Assembly (NCBI RefSeq): GCF_001637205.1
Contig: NZ_LVJH01000022.1
Location: 1 to 64,000 of the forward strand
Source of the DNA: Paenibacillus glacialis
GTDB lineage: Bacteria > Bacillota > Bacilli > Paenibacillales > Paenibacillaceae
DNA length: 64,000 bases
Reading direction: 5' to 3'
Shown: piece by piece, positions 1-8,825 of the stretch
How the letters are laid out: every line of letters starts with the position of its first letter
Position numbering within the stretch: position 1 is the first letter of the stretch
Notes under the pieces: model-generated
The model's database searches: none
Seen by the model: only the letters and a program-made list of their open reading frames with translations
What the model was told of the DNA's origin: nothing
Program-made: the position numbers and the translations under genes

Positions 1-110
1 TGGGACGGAGGAAGGGTCAGAAGTGTATACGAGAAAGGTAGATAGGTTGGAGGTGGAAGTGCAGCAATGCATGGAGCTGACCAATACTAATCGGTCGAGG
101 GCTTATCCTA
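1..110 (+). rRNA. 23S ribosomal RNA, 3' end (partial)
   Basis: The sequence up to about base 110 is the conserved 3' terminus of a bacterial 23S rRNA. The stretch around 77-105, with CTGACCAATACTAATCGGTC and GAGGGCTTA, is the usual helix that closes 23S in Bacilli. The 5' part lies outside the window. The exact mature end is approximate (108-112). No 5S rRNA follows before the first tRNA at 251, which is unusual for the 16S-23S-5S order. Confidence 0.93.
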
Positions 111-112
111 CA

Positions 113-151
113 AGTTTTACGAAGTAAAATTACTTCGTAAGCATATGCTTA
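113..151 (-). repeat. TTACGAAGT-type palindromic repeat, single copy
   Basis: The segment just behind the 23S end contains TTTTACGAAGTAAAATTACT and CTTCGTAAGCAT as an inverted repeat. Read on the minus strand it matches the units repeated in tandem at 27509-27626 (ATGCTTACGAAGT followed by TTTTACTTCGTAAAACT). It is therefore one member of a dispersed family. It could work as an RNA hairpin for rRNA processing or termination, but nothing in the sequence proves that. Confidence 0.7.
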
Positions 152-250
152 TTCTGGAGTTTAGGCTTCAGAAGCAAATGTAAGTTTCTGAACTGCAAAT
201 TCATTCGTATCTAGTTTTCAGGGATTCAATCTCTGATTCATGAATAATCT

Positions 251-342
251 GGAGAGATACCCAAGTGGCTATAAGGGGACCCTCTGCTAAGGGGTTAGAC
301 TGTGTAAACGGTGCGTGGGTTCGAATCCCACTCTCTCCGCCA
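251..342 (+). tRNA. tRNA-Ser (GCU)
   Basis: The acceptor stem GGAGAGA pairs with TCTCTCC, a long variable arm typical of serine tRNA is present, and the anticodon loop CTGCTAA gives anticodon GCU for AGC/AGU codons. CCA is encoded at 340-342. It is the first of eight tRNA genes lying head to tail behind the 23S gene and probably co-transcribed with the rRNA operon. Confidence 0.96.
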
Positions 343-379
343 TTGATTTTTTCATGAATATGTAAATATTGTTTATCGT

Positions 380-456
380 GGCGGTGTAGCTCAGCTGGCT
401 AGAGCGTACGGTTCATACCCGTGAGGTCGGGGGTTCGATCCCCTTCGCCGCTACCA
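380..456 (+). tRNA. tRNA-Met (CAU), elongator type
   Basis: The acceptor GGCGGTG pairs with CGCCGCT and the anticodon loop TTCATAC gives CAU. The first base pair is a G-U pair rather than the mismatch of initiator tRNA, and the body resembles the elongator tRNA-Met of Bacillus as I remember it. A lysidine-modified tRNA-Ile (CAU) cannot be fully excluded from sequence alone. CCA is encoded. Confidence 0.93.
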
Positions 457-473
457 TACATATTACATTCCCA

Positions 474-549
474 GGAGGCTTAGCTCAGCTGGGAGAGCAT
501 CTGCCTTACAAGCAGAGGGTCGGGGGTTCGATCCCCTCAGCCTCCACCA
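474..549 (+). tRNA. tRNA-Val (UAC)
   Basis: The acceptor GGAGGCT pairs with AGCCTCC and the anticodon loop CTTACAA gives UAC. The T-loop GTTCGATC is canonical and CCA is encoded at 547-549. Confidence 0.96.
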
Positions 550-578
550 TTTTTATTGGTTTTAGATTTAATACACTT

Positions 579-654
<76 letters not shown>

Positions 655-671
655 TTTTTACTAAAAAGTGT

Positions 672-749
672 GGAACCGTGGTGTAGTTGGCCTAACATGC
701 CTGCCTGTCACGCAGGAGATCGCGGGTTCGAATCCCGTCGGTTCCGCCA
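672..749 (+). tRNA. tRNA-Asp (GUC)
   Basis: The acceptor GGAACCG pairs with CGGTTCC and the anticodon loop CTGTCAC gives GUC. The discriminator base is G, as usual for tRNA-Asp, and CCA is encoded. Confidence 0.95.
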
Positions 750-777
750 TTTTTTTATTAAAAATACAACAACATGT

Positions 778-850
778 GGCTCGGTAGCTCAGTCGGTAGA
801 GCAAAGGACTGAAAATCCTTGTGTCGGCGGTTCGATTCCGTTCCGAGCCA
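778..850 (+). tRNA. tRNA-Phe (GAA)
   Basis: The acceptor GGCTCGG pairs with CCGAGCC and the anticodon loop CTGAAAA gives GAA. The discriminator A is at 850 and is followed by CCT, so the terminal CCA is not fully encoded and must be completed by tRNA nucleotidyltransferase. Confidence 0.95.
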
Positions 851-862
851 CCTTTTTATTAC

Positions 863-947
863 GGAGGATTAGTGAAGTGGCTAAACACGGCAGACTGTAA
901 ATCTGCTCTCTACGAGTTCGGTGGTTCGAATCCATCATCCTCCACCA
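863..947 (+). tRNA. tRNA-Tyr (GUA)
   Basis: This is a class II tRNA with a long variable arm. The acceptor GGAGGAT pairs with ATCCTCC and the anticodon loop CTGTAAA gives GUA. CCA is encoded at 945-947. Confidence 0.95.
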
Positions 948-954
948 TTAGTAC

Positions 955-1027
955 GAGCCATTAGCTCAGCCGGTAGAGCACCTGACTTTTAATCAGGGTG
1001 TCGAAGGTTCGAATCCTTCATGGCTCA
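955..1027 (+). tRNA. tRNA-Lys (UUU)
   Basis: The acceptor GAGCCAT pairs with ATGGCTC and the anticodon loop CTTTTAA gives UUU. The discriminator A (1027) is followed by TCA rather than CCA, so the CCA end is not encoded. It is the last tRNA of the cluster and is followed by a terminator. Confidence 0.95.
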
Positions 1028-1041
1028 TCAGTAGCAATATC

Positions 1042-1080
1042 AAAAAAGTCATCAACCTTTAGAGGTCGATGACTTTTTTT
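1042..1080 (+). terminator. Intrinsic terminator of the rRNA/tRNA cluster
   Basis: The stem AAAAAAGTCATC pairs with GATGACTTTTTT, followed by a T-run. It lies 14 bases behind tRNA-Lys and most likely ends the whole rrn-tRNA transcript. Confidence 0.9.
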
Positions 1081-1084
1081 GTTT

Positions 1085-1185
1085 AAATATAAGAAAGTAT
1101 AAGTTTTACTTGATACTCTATTCCTTATATTTCCGCTGAAACGGGTGCCGTCCTTGGAGAAGGACGGCGCAGCCGTTTCTACTTG
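1085..1185 (+). repeat. Two-hairpin dispersed repeat, copy A
   Basis: The element starts AAATATAAGAAAGTATAAG and ends GCCGTTTCTACTTG. It has two hairpins: an AT-rich one (AAATATAAG arm against CTTATATTT) and a GC-rich one (GAAACGG and GCCGTCCTT against AAGGACGGC and CCGTTTC). Related copies stand at 7060-7165, 28501-28598 and 36613-36712, always between genes or at a gene end. No coding capacity is seen. Confidence 0.85.
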
Positions 1186-1250
1186 ATTCTTCTTTTTAGT
1201 CCGAATATGTTACTATATGAAGAAAAAGGTAAAGTGGTAGGTGAAAGCCG

Positions 1251-2357
1251 ATGATGGAGATGGAGACATTACGTCTGAAGTTGCAACAAATTGTAGGTAT
1301 TCCTCTCACAATTAAAGAACTCAGCAAAATGGATTCTAGCTCTTTTTTCAATTATAAGAATAGTACGCTCATGGATTCTGTTGTGAATGAGGGCGAAGTA
1401 TGGTTCCCTTTGTATAGTAGAGAGGGTAGAATGTCTGTTTTAGCTGGTGAATTAAATGCATTAAGTCTAGAAGAAGTTCAATTTATGGAACTCATCCTGA
1501 GCAATGTACGGGTGCAGATGCAACAATCTTTATCTCCTCAAGCTGAGGAAGAGAGAGTGGCTAGAAATTTAAGCTCATGGATTCAATCAGAATTAGAGTC
1601 AGGGAGATTAGAAAGTTACATTCCGGATAATATCTCGTTAAAGAAGCGTATGGTGTCAGGTATGGTGCCTTTATTGCTGACATGCGAAGGAATTCATTTG
1701 CCTGATATTCCATATTTTCAATTAAAGAGATTGTTAGTCAGTTACTTTGATGGTGACGTAATACTGATTCCACTGAAGGATCACGAGTGGTTAATTTTGG
1801 CGCATAAAGAATTGTTGTCGGGATCTACGGATGATAAAGATGAAGAGTTAGAGGAAACAGAAGAAGAGATTTTATCCGCGTTCTCGCTAGGGTTATATGA
1901 ATTGATTGCTAGTGAATGGGTTGGAGTGTTCCACTTGTCTGTTGCACCTTCATTAGATCCGATGAACACGTTACCAGGTGCAGTTGCGATGCTGAGGGAG
2001 ACGATTGTTCTAGGTAAAACCTTTCATATTACAGAGCACATTCATCTCCCTTGGGACTTAGTGCTGGAACGCCTCGTCAGTAGTATTCCAGATAATCAAG
2101 GGGGGCGATTTCTAGAGCAGGTAGGAGATCATTCCGTGCTGTTTACTGATCCAGAGACGCTATCGACTTTAGAGACTTTTTTTCAGCTAGATTGTAATGT
2201 GAGTGAGACAGCAAAGAGAATGTACATCCATCGCAATACACTTCTCTATCGATTAGACAAGATTAAGAATGAGACTGGGCTTGATGTTCGGAGCTTTGGA
2301 GATGCCGTATTAGTTAAACTTACAATGCTATTGTATAAAGTGACGAAAAGGAAATAG
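1251..2357 (+). CDS. PucR/CdaR-family transcriptional regulator
   Basis: This 368-residue protein ends in a PucR-type helix-turn-helix (residues about 318-360, with the characteristic YIHRNTLLYRLDKI). That domain is found in activators of purine, sugar-diacid and related catabolic genes. The N-terminal two thirds have no domain I can name; they may hold a degenerate GGDEF-like sensory fold as in other family members. The start is the first ATG, behind an AGGTG site. An MsmX-type sugar transporter ATPase lies 100 bp downstream in the same direction, which suggests a role in carbohydrate uptake, but this is only inferred from position. Confidence 0.8.
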   Translation: MMEMETLRLKLQQIVGIPLTIKELSKMDSSSFFNYKNSTLMDSVVNEGEVWFPLYSREGRMSVLAGELNALSLEEVQFMELILSNVRVQMQQSLSPQAEEERVARNLSSWIQSELESGRLESYIPDNISLKKRMVSGMVPLLLTCEGIHLPDIPYFQLKRLLVSYFDGDVILIPLKDHEWLILAHKELLSGSTDDKDEELEETEEEILSAFSLGLYELIASEWVGVFHLSVAPSLDPMNTLPGAVAMLRETIVLGKTFHITEHIHLPWDLVLERLVSSIPDNQGGRFLEQVGDHSVLFTDPETLSTLETFFQLDCNVSETAKRMYIHRNTLLYRLDKIKNETGLDVRSFGDAVLVKLTMLLYKVTKRK

Positions 2358-2459
2358 GTTTTTTGTGCAGTTTGTGGATAGTAAGTGTTGATGATGTTCG
2401 GTAATATAAGACTATCAAATGTATTCGATTTCAATAATACCACTTAGGGGGAAATTATA

Positions 2460-3584
2460 ATGGCTGGAGTACGCTTAGAGAATATTTCGAAGAAATACGC
2501 AGGTGCCGATAAAGCAACAGTAGAAGCTATTAACCTTGATATTGCTGATAAAGAGTTTTTGGTTCTAGTTGGACCATCTGGTTGTGGTAAATCTACAACA
2601 CTTCGTATGATCGCTGGTCTGGAAGAAATTACGGATGGTAAGCTTTATATCGGAGATCGTGTTGTAAATGATGTAGCTCCTAAAGATCGTGATATCGCGA
2701 TGGTATTCCAATCTTACGCCTTGTATCCTCATATGAGTGTGTATCAAAATATGGCATTCGGTTTGAAACTTCGTAAAGTGAAGAAAGAAGAGATCGACAA
2801 AAAAGTTCGTGATGCAGCTAAAATTCTAGATATTACACACTTGCTTGATCGTAAGCCTAAAGCACTTTCTGGTGGACAACGTCAACGTGTAGCTCTAGGA
2901 CGCGCAATCGTACGTGATCCACAAGTCTTCTTGATGGATGAGCCTCTTTCCAACTTGGATGCTAAACTTCGTGGTCAAATGCGCGCTGAAATCACTAAAC
3001 TGGTTAAACGCCTTGAAACTACTTGTATCTATGTAACGCATGACCAAACAGAAGCAATGACGATGGGTGATCGTATCGTAGTTATGTACGATGGTATTAT
3101 TCAACAAGCAGCTTCACCAGAAGAGCTTTACAATAGCCCAAGTAACCTTTTCGTTGCAGGATTTATCGGATCTCCTACAATGAACTTTATCAAGGGTACA
3201 TTGAGTGAATCAAATGGTTCTGTACGCTTCCGCGCTGATGGCTTGGATGTTGAAGTTCCAGGTGGTAAAGCTCAAGTCTTGAAGAACAAAGGTATGATTG
3301 GTAAAGAAGTAATTATGGGTGTTCGTCCTGAAGATATTCATGAAGAGCCTGTATTCTTGGAAGCATCACCAAATACAATCTTCTCGGCAACTGTTGATGT
3401 TACTGAGAACCTTGGACATGAAATGTTGCTTTACTTGAGTGGCTTGGGTAAAGATACAGTTATCGCTCGTGTAGACGGACGTTCTACGACTCGTGAAGGT
3501 GGAACAGTTCGCTTAGCTGTTGATATGAACAAAGTTCATATCTTCGATATTGAGTCCGAACTTAATGTTCTAATCGAAAAGTAA
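2460..3584 (+). CDS. msmX: Carbohydrate ABC transporter ATP-binding protein (MsmX/UgpC type)
   Basis: The protein has 374 residues, the usual length of sugar-importer ATPases of the MalK/UgpC/MsmX group. Visible motifs are Walker [10 protein letters not shown] (about 38-46), the Q-loop, signature LSGGQRQR (about 134), Walker [13 protein letters not shown], and a C-terminal TOBE/regulatory region (about 240-374). In Bacilli, MsmX energises several sugar permeases encoded elsewhere; no permease or binding-protein gene lies beside it here, which fits such a shared, orphan ATPase. The ribosome site AGGGGGAAAT precedes the ATG. Codon use looks highly biased, as in well-expressed genes. Confidence 0.9.
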   Translation: MAGVRLENISKKYAGADKATVEAINLDIADKEFLVLVGPSGCGKSTTLRMIAGLEEITDGKLYIGDRVVNDVAPKDRDIAMVFQSYALYPHMSVYQNMAFGLKLRKVKKEEIDKKVRDAAKILDITHLLDRKPKALSGGQRQRVALGRAIVRDPQVFLMDEPLSNLDAKLRGQMRAEITKLVKRLETTCIYVTHDQTEAMTMGDRIVVMYDGIIQQAASPEELYNSPSNLFVAGFIGSPTMNFIKGTLSESNGSVRFRADGLDVEVPGGKAQVLKNKGMIGKEVIMGVRPEDIHEEPVFLEASPNTIFSATVDVTENLGHEMLLYLSGLGKDTVIARVDGRSTTREGGTVRLAVDMNKVHIFDIESELNVLIEK

Positions 3585-3607
3585 GAAATAGCATTATTGA
3601 ATACGGA

Positions 3608-3632
3608 GACCGCCCTTAGGGGCGGCTTTTTT
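3608..3632 (+). terminator. Intrinsic terminator after msmX
   Basis: The stem CCGCCC/GGGCGG with a TTA G-type loop is followed by six T residues, 25 bases behind the stop codon. Confidence 0.88.
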
Positions 3633-3761
3633 ATTGTTTATTTCGCTTGTTGAAATGATCGCTTACAAGGCAACGATTGCATTCGGTAACGATTTCATTT
3701 ACGATGAATACATCGCAAAAAGGTCATATATCTTGGAAATTAGTCTTAAAATAATAGATAG

Positions 3762-3848
3762 ATAGAATGAACTAAAGACGAACCCTCATAATCATAATCG
3801 GACTAGCATCTATGGAGTTTGGTGAGTGTAAACTTTAGTTCAATCTAT
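3762..3848. repeat. ATAGAATGAACTAAAG inverted-repeat element, copy 1
   Basis: The arms ATAGAATGAACTAAAG (3762-3777) and CTTTAGTTCAATCTAT (3833-3848) are inverted repeats with one mismatch, enclosing 55 bp. The same arms enclose only 14 bp at 33601-33646, and a lone right arm stands at 34102-34114. The element lies between msmX and hprK, 30 bases before the hprK start. There is no T-run, so it is not a plain terminator. The function is unknown. Confidence 0.75.
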
Positions 3849-3878
3849 GCAGATCGTTGGATGAAGGGATGATGTGTC

Positions 3879-4817
3879 TTGGGTAAGAATGTTAAAGTTT
3901 CTGAATTAGTGCAACAATTTCAGTTGGAAGTCATTGCTGGTGAACAAGGTCTCAAACGTACCATAACCGTCGACGACTTAAACCGACCTGGATTAGAAAT
4001 GGCAGGCTATTTTGAATATCATCCTAAAGATCGTGTTCAATTGCTTGGCAAAACGGAGTTAGCTTTCTTTGAAATGTTAACGGCAGAAGAAAAAATAGAT
4101 CGTATGCGTCGAATCTGTTCAGATGTGACTCCATGTTTCGTGGTCACCCGATCGCTGGAAGTCCCACAAGAGTTAATTGATCTTAGTAATGAGAAGGATC
4201 TACCCGTGTTACGTAGTAATATGTCCACAACGACGCTATCCAGTAAAATCACAGGGTTTCTGGAGAGAAGGCTAGCACCTACAACTACGATTCATGGTGT
4301 GTTGTGTGATGTATATGGTGTAGGAATGCTGATTACAGGGACTAGTGGTATTGGTAAGAGTGAGACCGCCTTGGAATTGGTCAAAAGAGGACACCGTTTG
4401 GTAGCAGATGATGCGGTGGAAATTCGTCAAACATCGGATAGCCAGCTTCATGGTTCTGCTCCAGAACTCATTAGACATTTACTGGAGATTCGTGGTGTGG
4501 GTATCATTAACGCCATGACGTTGTTTGGTGCAGGTGCGGTTCGTAACCATAAACGAATTACGCTAGTCGTTAGGTTGGAAGCTTGGCAGCAGGATAAACA
4601 ATATGATCGTCTTGGATTAGATGAAGAGACAACCCGAATTATCGATACAGATGTTCCGTTGGTGACGATTCCAGTTCGTCCGGGACGTAACCTTGCAGTT
4701 ATCATTGAAGTGGCTGCAATGAACTATCGATTGAAAAAAATGGGGCTGAACGCAGCGCTTCAATTCACGAATAAATTAACGGCAACAATAGCAGAAGATA
4801 TGGACGATATGGATTAG
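3879..4817 (+). CDS. hprK: HPr kinase/phosphorylase
   Basis: HprK phosphorylates and dephosphorylates Ser46 of HPr and related proteins according to glycolytic state, and so controls CcpA-dependent catabolite repression. At 312 residues it has normal length. Seen in the sequence: the conserved His139, Walker A GTSGIGKS (154-161), acidic pair D177-D178, and the family signature [18 protein letters not shown] (203-220). The start is TTG at 3879, behind AGGGATG. It heads an operon with lgt, ppaX and an acyltransferase, as in Bacillus. A likely substrate is the HPr-like protein encoded at 26848. Confidence 0.96.
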   Translation: MGKNVKVSELVQQFQLEVIAGEQGLKRTITVDDLNRPGLEMAGYFEYHPKDRVQLLGKTELAFFEMLTAEEKIDRMRRICSDVTPCFVVTRSLEVPQELIDLSNEKDLPVLRSNMSTTTLSSKITGFLERRLAPTTTIHGVLCDVYGVGMLITGTSGIGKSETALELVKRGHRLVADDAVEIRQTSDSQLHGSAPELIRHLLEIRGVGIINAMTLFGAGAVRNHKRITLVVRLEAWQQDKQYDRLGLDEETTRIIDTDVPLVTIPVRPGRNLAVIIEVAAMNYRLKKMGLNAALQFTNKLTATIAEDMDDMD

Positions 4818-4827
4818 GAGTGATTCA

Positions 4828-5859
4828 ATGGCCACGTTATTACTGGATCCGATTGCAATTTCGATTGGATCTCTAAAAGTTCACTGGTATGGATTGATTC
4901 TAGGGTTGGGTGCTTTAGTGGGCCTAATGCTTGCTATTAGAGAAGGAAAGAGATTTGGGATCTTCTCAGAATTCTTTATGGATCTTTTATTAATCGGAGT
5001 TCCTTCGGCTATTATTGGAGCACGGATATATTATGTTGCTTTCAAATGGGAGGATTATAAGGATAATCTTTGGGATGTGTTCAAAATATGGAATGGAGGT
5101 ATTGCCATTTATGGCGCTTTAATAGGGGCGATCATATTTGCTTTCTTCTATACCCGTTACAAAGGATATAAATTTTGGAGAATCGTTGATATATGTGCTC
5201 CTGGACTCATCATCGGGCAAATTATTGGACGATGGGGAAATTTCGTTAACCAAGAAGCTTATGGTGGTCCAGTGGAACAATCTTTTTTACAGAATAATTT
5301 GCATTTGCCGGACTTCATTGTTAACCAGATGAATGTTCAAGGGGTATTCCATCATCCTACATTCTTGTATGAATCCCTTTGGAATCTAGTAGGTCTTGGG
5401 ATATTATTGGTTCTGCGTCGGCAGAAATTTTTGCGATCTGCAGAGTTATTCCTTTCTTATCTCATATGGTATTCGATTGGAAGGTTCTTTATTGAAGGCC
5501 TACGTACGGATAGTTTAGCTTTCCAAGGTCCGGAATGGCTGGGCTCCTTTATCAGTGGTCTTTGGAGTCCTATGAAAGCGATGGGATTTGACTATGGTAA
5601 TCTAGATGTTGACTACGGAAATGTAAGAATATCACAGTTGCTACCGATCTTGATTCTTATCGGTGCAATTGCATATATTATCTATCGCCGTGTAACAGGT
5701 AAAGCAGAAGAGCGTTACCTAGATCCAATCGTTTCAACGAGAGTAAGTGTGGATACCATGCCAGAAGCACTAGCTACTCATAAAGAAACGAAAAAGGTAA
5801 TTCCCTCCGTACCCGTTGTGAATGAGGAAGAGTTACCAACCGAGAGCAAAAAGGAGTAA
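4828..5859 (+). CDS. lgt: Prolipoprotein diacylglyceryl transferase
   Basis: Lgt moves a diacylglyceryl group from phosphatidylglycerol to the lipobox cysteine of prelipoproteins, in the cell membrane. The protein shows several membrane segments and the Lgt signature GRWGNFVNQEAYGG (134-147). At 343 residues it is longer than the usual 270-280; the extra part is a hydrophilic C-terminal tail from about residue 290, rich in Glu, Lys and Val. It starts 10 bases behind hprK, and ppaX follows after 8. PotD (31599) in this window is one predicted substrate. Confidence 0.96.
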   Translation: MATLLLDPIAISIGSLKVHWYGLILGLGALVGLMLAIREGKRFGIFSEFFMDLLLIGVPSAIIGARIYYVAFKWEDYKDNLWDVFKIWNGGIAIYGALIGAIIFAFFYTRYKGYKFWRIVDICAPGLIIGQIIGRWGNFVNQEAYGGPVEQSFLQNNLHLPDFIVNQMNVQGVFHHPTFLYESLWNLVGLGILLVLRRQKFLRSAELFLSYLIWYSIGRFFIEGLRTDSLAFQGPEWLGSFISGLWSPMKAMGFDYGNLDVDYGNVRISQLLPILILIGAIAYIIYRRVTGKAEERYLDPIVSTRVSVDTMPEALATHKETKKVIPSVPVVNEEELPTESKKE

Positions 5860-5867
5860 CGAACAGC

Positions 5868-6509
5868 ATGATTGACACGATATTGTTTGATTTAGATGGA
5901 ACGATTATAGATACGAATGAGCTTATTATTAAGTCTTTTATACATGTGTTAGAGGACCATACGCAAGCGCCGTTTACGAGGGAGCAGATTATTCCTAAGA
6001 TGGGTTTGACATTGGAGCAACAAATGCAAATCTTCTCTGGTGTTGAAGATGTTACTCATTTCGTTCAGGCATATAGAACCTATAATGATGTCGTTCATGA
6101 TGAAATGGTTCAGCCATTTCCTCAGGTGTTAGAAGTCATTGAGGCACTACATCATAAGGGAATTGCTATGGGTGTAGTCACTACGAAGAATCGTCCGGGT
6201 ACTTTGAAGGTGCTGGAGATGTTCGGGTTGATGAAATACATGAAGTCCATCGTAACTGTGATTGATGTAGAATATCCTAAACCACATCCTGAGCCTGTTC
6301 TTAAAGCACTGAAAGAACTGGGATCTGATCCTCGTAAGACGTTAATGGTTGGAGATAGCCCTGTAGACATTCAGGCCGCTAATGCTGCTGGTGTATGGTC
6401 TGCAGGTGTGTCTTGGTCTCTAAAAGGTGAAGAAGTACTCAGGGAGTATAATCCGAACTATATATTGCACTCGATGAATGATTTATATCCTCTGGTAGAA
6501 CAGGAGTAA
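5868..6509 (+). CDS. ppaX: Pyrophosphatase PpaX (HAD family)
   Basis: This 213-residue HAD-superfamily hydrolase carries motif I FDLDGT with the two catalytic aspartates (D8, D10), motif II around VTTKNRP, and motif IV GDSPVDIQAA. In Bacillus, PpaX hydrolyses the pyrophosphate that HprK releases when it uses PPi to phosphorylate HPr or during phosphorolysis of P-Ser-HPr. The matching position two genes behind hprK supports that role over phosphoglycolate phosphatase, which has a similar sequence. Confidence 0.9.
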   Translation: MIDTILFDLDGTIIDTNELIIKSFIHVLEDHTQAPFTREQIIPKMGLTLEQQMQIFSGVEDVTHFVQAYRTYNDVVHDEMVQPFPQVLEVIEALHHKGIAMGVVTTKNRPGTLKVLEMFGLMKYMKSIVTVIDVEYPKPHPEPVLKALKELGSDPRKTLMVGDSPVDIQAANAAGVWSAGVSWSLKGEEVLREYNPNYILHSMNDLYPLVEQE

Positions 6510-6515
6510 GATGAA

Positions 6516-7040
6516 GTGAGAAAGGTAACCCGATATCCAGTGGAAGGTCCGAATTCGCTTTGGCAGATATATAGAACGGTCAGTCCCTGGAAAGGGGTCA
6601 AAAATTTCATCTGTATACAAGTTGCCCGTTACTGTCCTATTCTTCATGTGAAGAACTGGATTTACCGTCATATGTTAGGGATGAAAGTAGGAAAGCATAC
6701 CGCCTTCGGTCTGATGGTGATGGTAGACGTTTTTTTTCCAGAGAATATATCTGTGGGAGATAATACAGTGATTGGATATAACACTACGATCTTGGCGCAT
6801 GAGTACTTGATCAAGGAATACCGCCTAGGTCATGTTATTATTGGTGCGAATGTGATGGTGGGAGCAAACACCACTATTTTGCCAGGAGTGACGATCGGAG
6901 ATGGAGCTATGATAGCGGCTGGTTCTGTTGTACATAAAGATGTGCCAGCTTACGCCTTTGTAGGTGGTAATCCATTACGTGAATTGAAGTCTTCGAAATC
7001 GAGTGATGATGATATGGAACATACACCAAGCCCAAAGTGA
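6516..7040 (+). CDS. Acyltransferase with left-handed beta-helix (YvoF type)
   Basis: The 174-residue protein has hexapeptide repeats (about residues 70-155, for example [19 protein letters not shown]), the hallmark of LbH acetyl- and acyltransferases that act as trimers. The substrate cannot be read from the sequence. It is the fourth gene of the hprK operon, at the position of yvoF in Bacillus subtilis. The start is GTG at 6516; the ATG at 6511 is followed at once by a stop. The operon ends in the terminator directly behind it. Confidence 0.82.
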   Translation: MRKVTRYPVEGPNSLWQIYRTVSPWKGVKNFICIQVARYCPILHVKNWIYRHMLGMKVGKHTAFGLMVMVDVFFPENISVGDNTVIGYNTTILAHEYLIKEYRLGHVIIGANVMVGANTTILPGVTIGDGAMIAAGSVVHKDVPAYAFVGGNPLRELKSSKSSDDDMEHTPSPK

Positions 7041-7058
7041 ATGACTTTGGGCTTTTTT
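7029..7058 (+). terminator. Intrinsic terminator of the hprK operon
   Basis: The stem AGCCCAAAGT/ACTTTGGGCT with a T-run overlaps the stop codon of the acyltransferase gene. Confidence 0.9.
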
Positions 7059-7059
7059 G

Positions 7060-7165
7060 AAATATAAGAAAGTATAAGTTTCACCAAATACTCTATTCCT
7101 TATATTTCCGCAGAAACGGATACCCGATACCCACCCTTAAGGGGAGGGGTAGCTGTTTATGCTTG
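7060..7165 (+). repeat. Two-hairpin dispersed repeat, copy B
   Basis: The AT-rich first hairpin is nearly identical to copy A. The second hairpin has diverged (GGATACCCGATACCCACCCT against GGGGAGGGGTAGCTGTTTAT), so this is the most divergent copy. It stands directly behind the hprK-operon terminator. Confidence 0.75.
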
Positions 7166-7599
7166 GTACCGATAATAACGATCATATTTTATTCAAGGCA
7201 AGCACAATACATTTATATTATGTAATGAGTACTATTATTGGAAGGGCACTTAGACAGCGATATTTTATTGAAAAGGGGAAGTTACTTTAAGTTCATAAAA
7301 TGTGCGCCTTCCTCAGTTGGGCGATAATACAGTTTTGTTTCAAAAAAATATCGTTGTCAGGGTATTTCTAGGAAAATATCCCAAGCTCTTTATCACAAAA
7401 AGGCAAAAAGCATGATATACAAGGTAAAGAACAAAATAATACTTTGCATATGGTAAGGAGAAACTAACCCATTGACGATAAGGATTTATTCATGTTAAAA
7501 TAGCAGAAATTCTTTATCTTGGTAGTATGGTAGATCATTAACGCGCTAAAGCGTTTGGGAATGATAAATGATAGTACTCTCTAAGTCGAGGTGAATATA
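7166..7599. other. Leader region before the histidine operon
   Basis: No gene is visible in these 434 bases. They hold the candidate his promoter (7472-7501) and, close to the hisZ ribosome site, a nested hairpin around 7530-7570 (outer ATCATT/AATGAT, inner AACGC/GCGTT). I looked for a T-box (a GGTGGNACCGCG-type core) and for a histidine-codon leader peptide and saw neither. Confidence 0.5.
7472..7501 (+). promoter_or_regulatory. Candidate sigma-A promoter of the his operon
   Basis: A TTGACG -35 and TAAAAT -10 are separated by 18 bases, about 100 bp before the hisZ start. No better promoter is seen between the hprK-operon terminator and hisZ. Confidence 0.5.
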
Positions 7600-8793
7600 G
7601 TGTCAAAGCCAAAAGGGTTTGAAAAACCGACAGGTGTTCGGGATTATCTTCCGTACGCAGTAAAAAAATTACGTAAGATCGAACGCAATGTATTGGAGTG
7701 TATGGATCGTTGGGGATATCAGCAGATCATGACACCAACCATGGAATATTACGATACGGTAGGCGTGGCGAGTTCCACATCAGACCAGAAACTGTTTAAA
7801 TTACTCAATAATCGAGGTACTACTTTGGTGCTTCGTTCGGATATGACGGCTCCAATTGCTCGGGTTGTGTCTTCTCTTCTGAAGGAAGAGTCGTTGCCAA
7901 TTCGTTTATCTTATCATGCTAACGTATTCCGTACGATTGAAGAGGAAGCGGGTAGAGAGGCAGAGTTCTTCCAGACGGGTGTTGAATTAGTAGGCGATGA
8001 TTCAGCAGAAGCAGATGCAGAAGTGGTAGCACTTGCGATTGAATCGTTGAAATCAGCAGGGGTGTCCTCTTTTAAAATCGCTATGGGTCACGTTGGGTTC
8101 CTCCATGGATTGTTCGAAGAAATTGTTCCCGGTAGGGATGATGATCAGGAGTCATTGAAGGAAGGTCTCTTACGCCGCGACTATGTCGGATTCCGTAATA
8201 CCATTCGTCAGCTTGATTTAACTGAAGCACAGGGTAGCGTTCTCGATGGTATTGTAAGATTACGTGGAGGCAAAGAGATTTGTGAGCAAGCGTTGAAGTT
8301 AAGTTCTAATCGACAAGCTAGAGCATCCATTGATCATTTATGTAAGGTATGGGCAGTACTTGAGGCATATGGTGTGTCAGAACATGTACTGATCGATCTT
8401 ACGATGATTGGCGATTTCTCATATTATACAGGTATGACTTTCGAGGGTTATGCGTCAGAGCTAGGGTTTCCGGTGTGTAATGGGGGGCGCTACGATAATC
8501 TATTACAACAATTCGGGCGAGCTATTCCTGCGACGGGCTTTGCACTCAAGACGAATCGGATTCTAGATGGTGTACATGGTATAGAAGAGGCAGAAGAGAA
8601 GCGAGTATTAGTCCAGTATGATGCGGATCGACGACAAGAGGGGCTTGCAGAAGCTGCTAAACTTCGGAGTGAGGGATATATCGTAATCACCGAGTTAGTC
8701 GGTTGTAGTGAGTCATCAGTACCATCAGAAGAGCTTATAAATAATGAAGTAACAGGATATAACGATGTGTTCACTTTCACAACAAAGAAATGA
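7600..8793 (+). CDS. hisZ: ATP phosphoribosyltransferase regulatory subunit HisZ
   Basis: HisZ is a histidyl-tRNA-synthetase-like protein without aminoacylation activity. It pairs with the short form of HisG to make the active, histidine-inhibited ATP phosphoribosyltransferase. The 397-residue protein has the class II synthetase motif 2 region (about 105-125, FRTIEEEAGREAEFFQTGVE) and ends in a short anticodon-domain-like part. I chose GTG at 7600, because GAGGTGA lies 5 bases before it; an in-frame GTG at 7591 overlaps that site. The short HisG encoded next confirms the call. Confidence 0.94.
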   Translation: MSKPKGFEKPTGVRDYLPYAVKKLRKIERNVLECMDRWGYQQIMTPTMEYYDTVGVASSTSDQKLFKLLNNRGTTLVLRSDMTAPIARVVSSLLKEESLPIRLSYHANVFRTIEEEAGREAEFFQTGVELVGDDSAEADAEVVALAIESLKSAGVSSFKIAMGHVGFLHGLFEEIVPGRDDDQESLKEGLLRRDYVGFRNTIRQLDLTEAQGSVLDGIVRLRGGKEICEQALKLSSNRQARASIDHLCKVWAVLEAYGVSEHVLIDLTMIGDFSYYTGMTFEGYASELGFPVCNGGRYDNLLQQFGRAIPATGFALKTNRILDGVHGIEEAEEKRVLVQYDADRRQEGLAEAAKLRSEGYIVITELVGCSESSVPSEELINNEVTGYNDVFTFTTKK

Positions 8794-8825
8794 TACATAT
8801 CAAAGGATAAGGAGGGGATGAGCAC

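Noticed and set aside
3640..3720. CcpA cre site before hprK
   Set aside because: The nearest candidate, around TGATCGCTTACA, departs from the cre consensus at several fixed positions.
7166..7599. T-box or other known riboswitch in the his leader
   Set aside because: The conserved T-box core and specifier-loop landmarks were not found.
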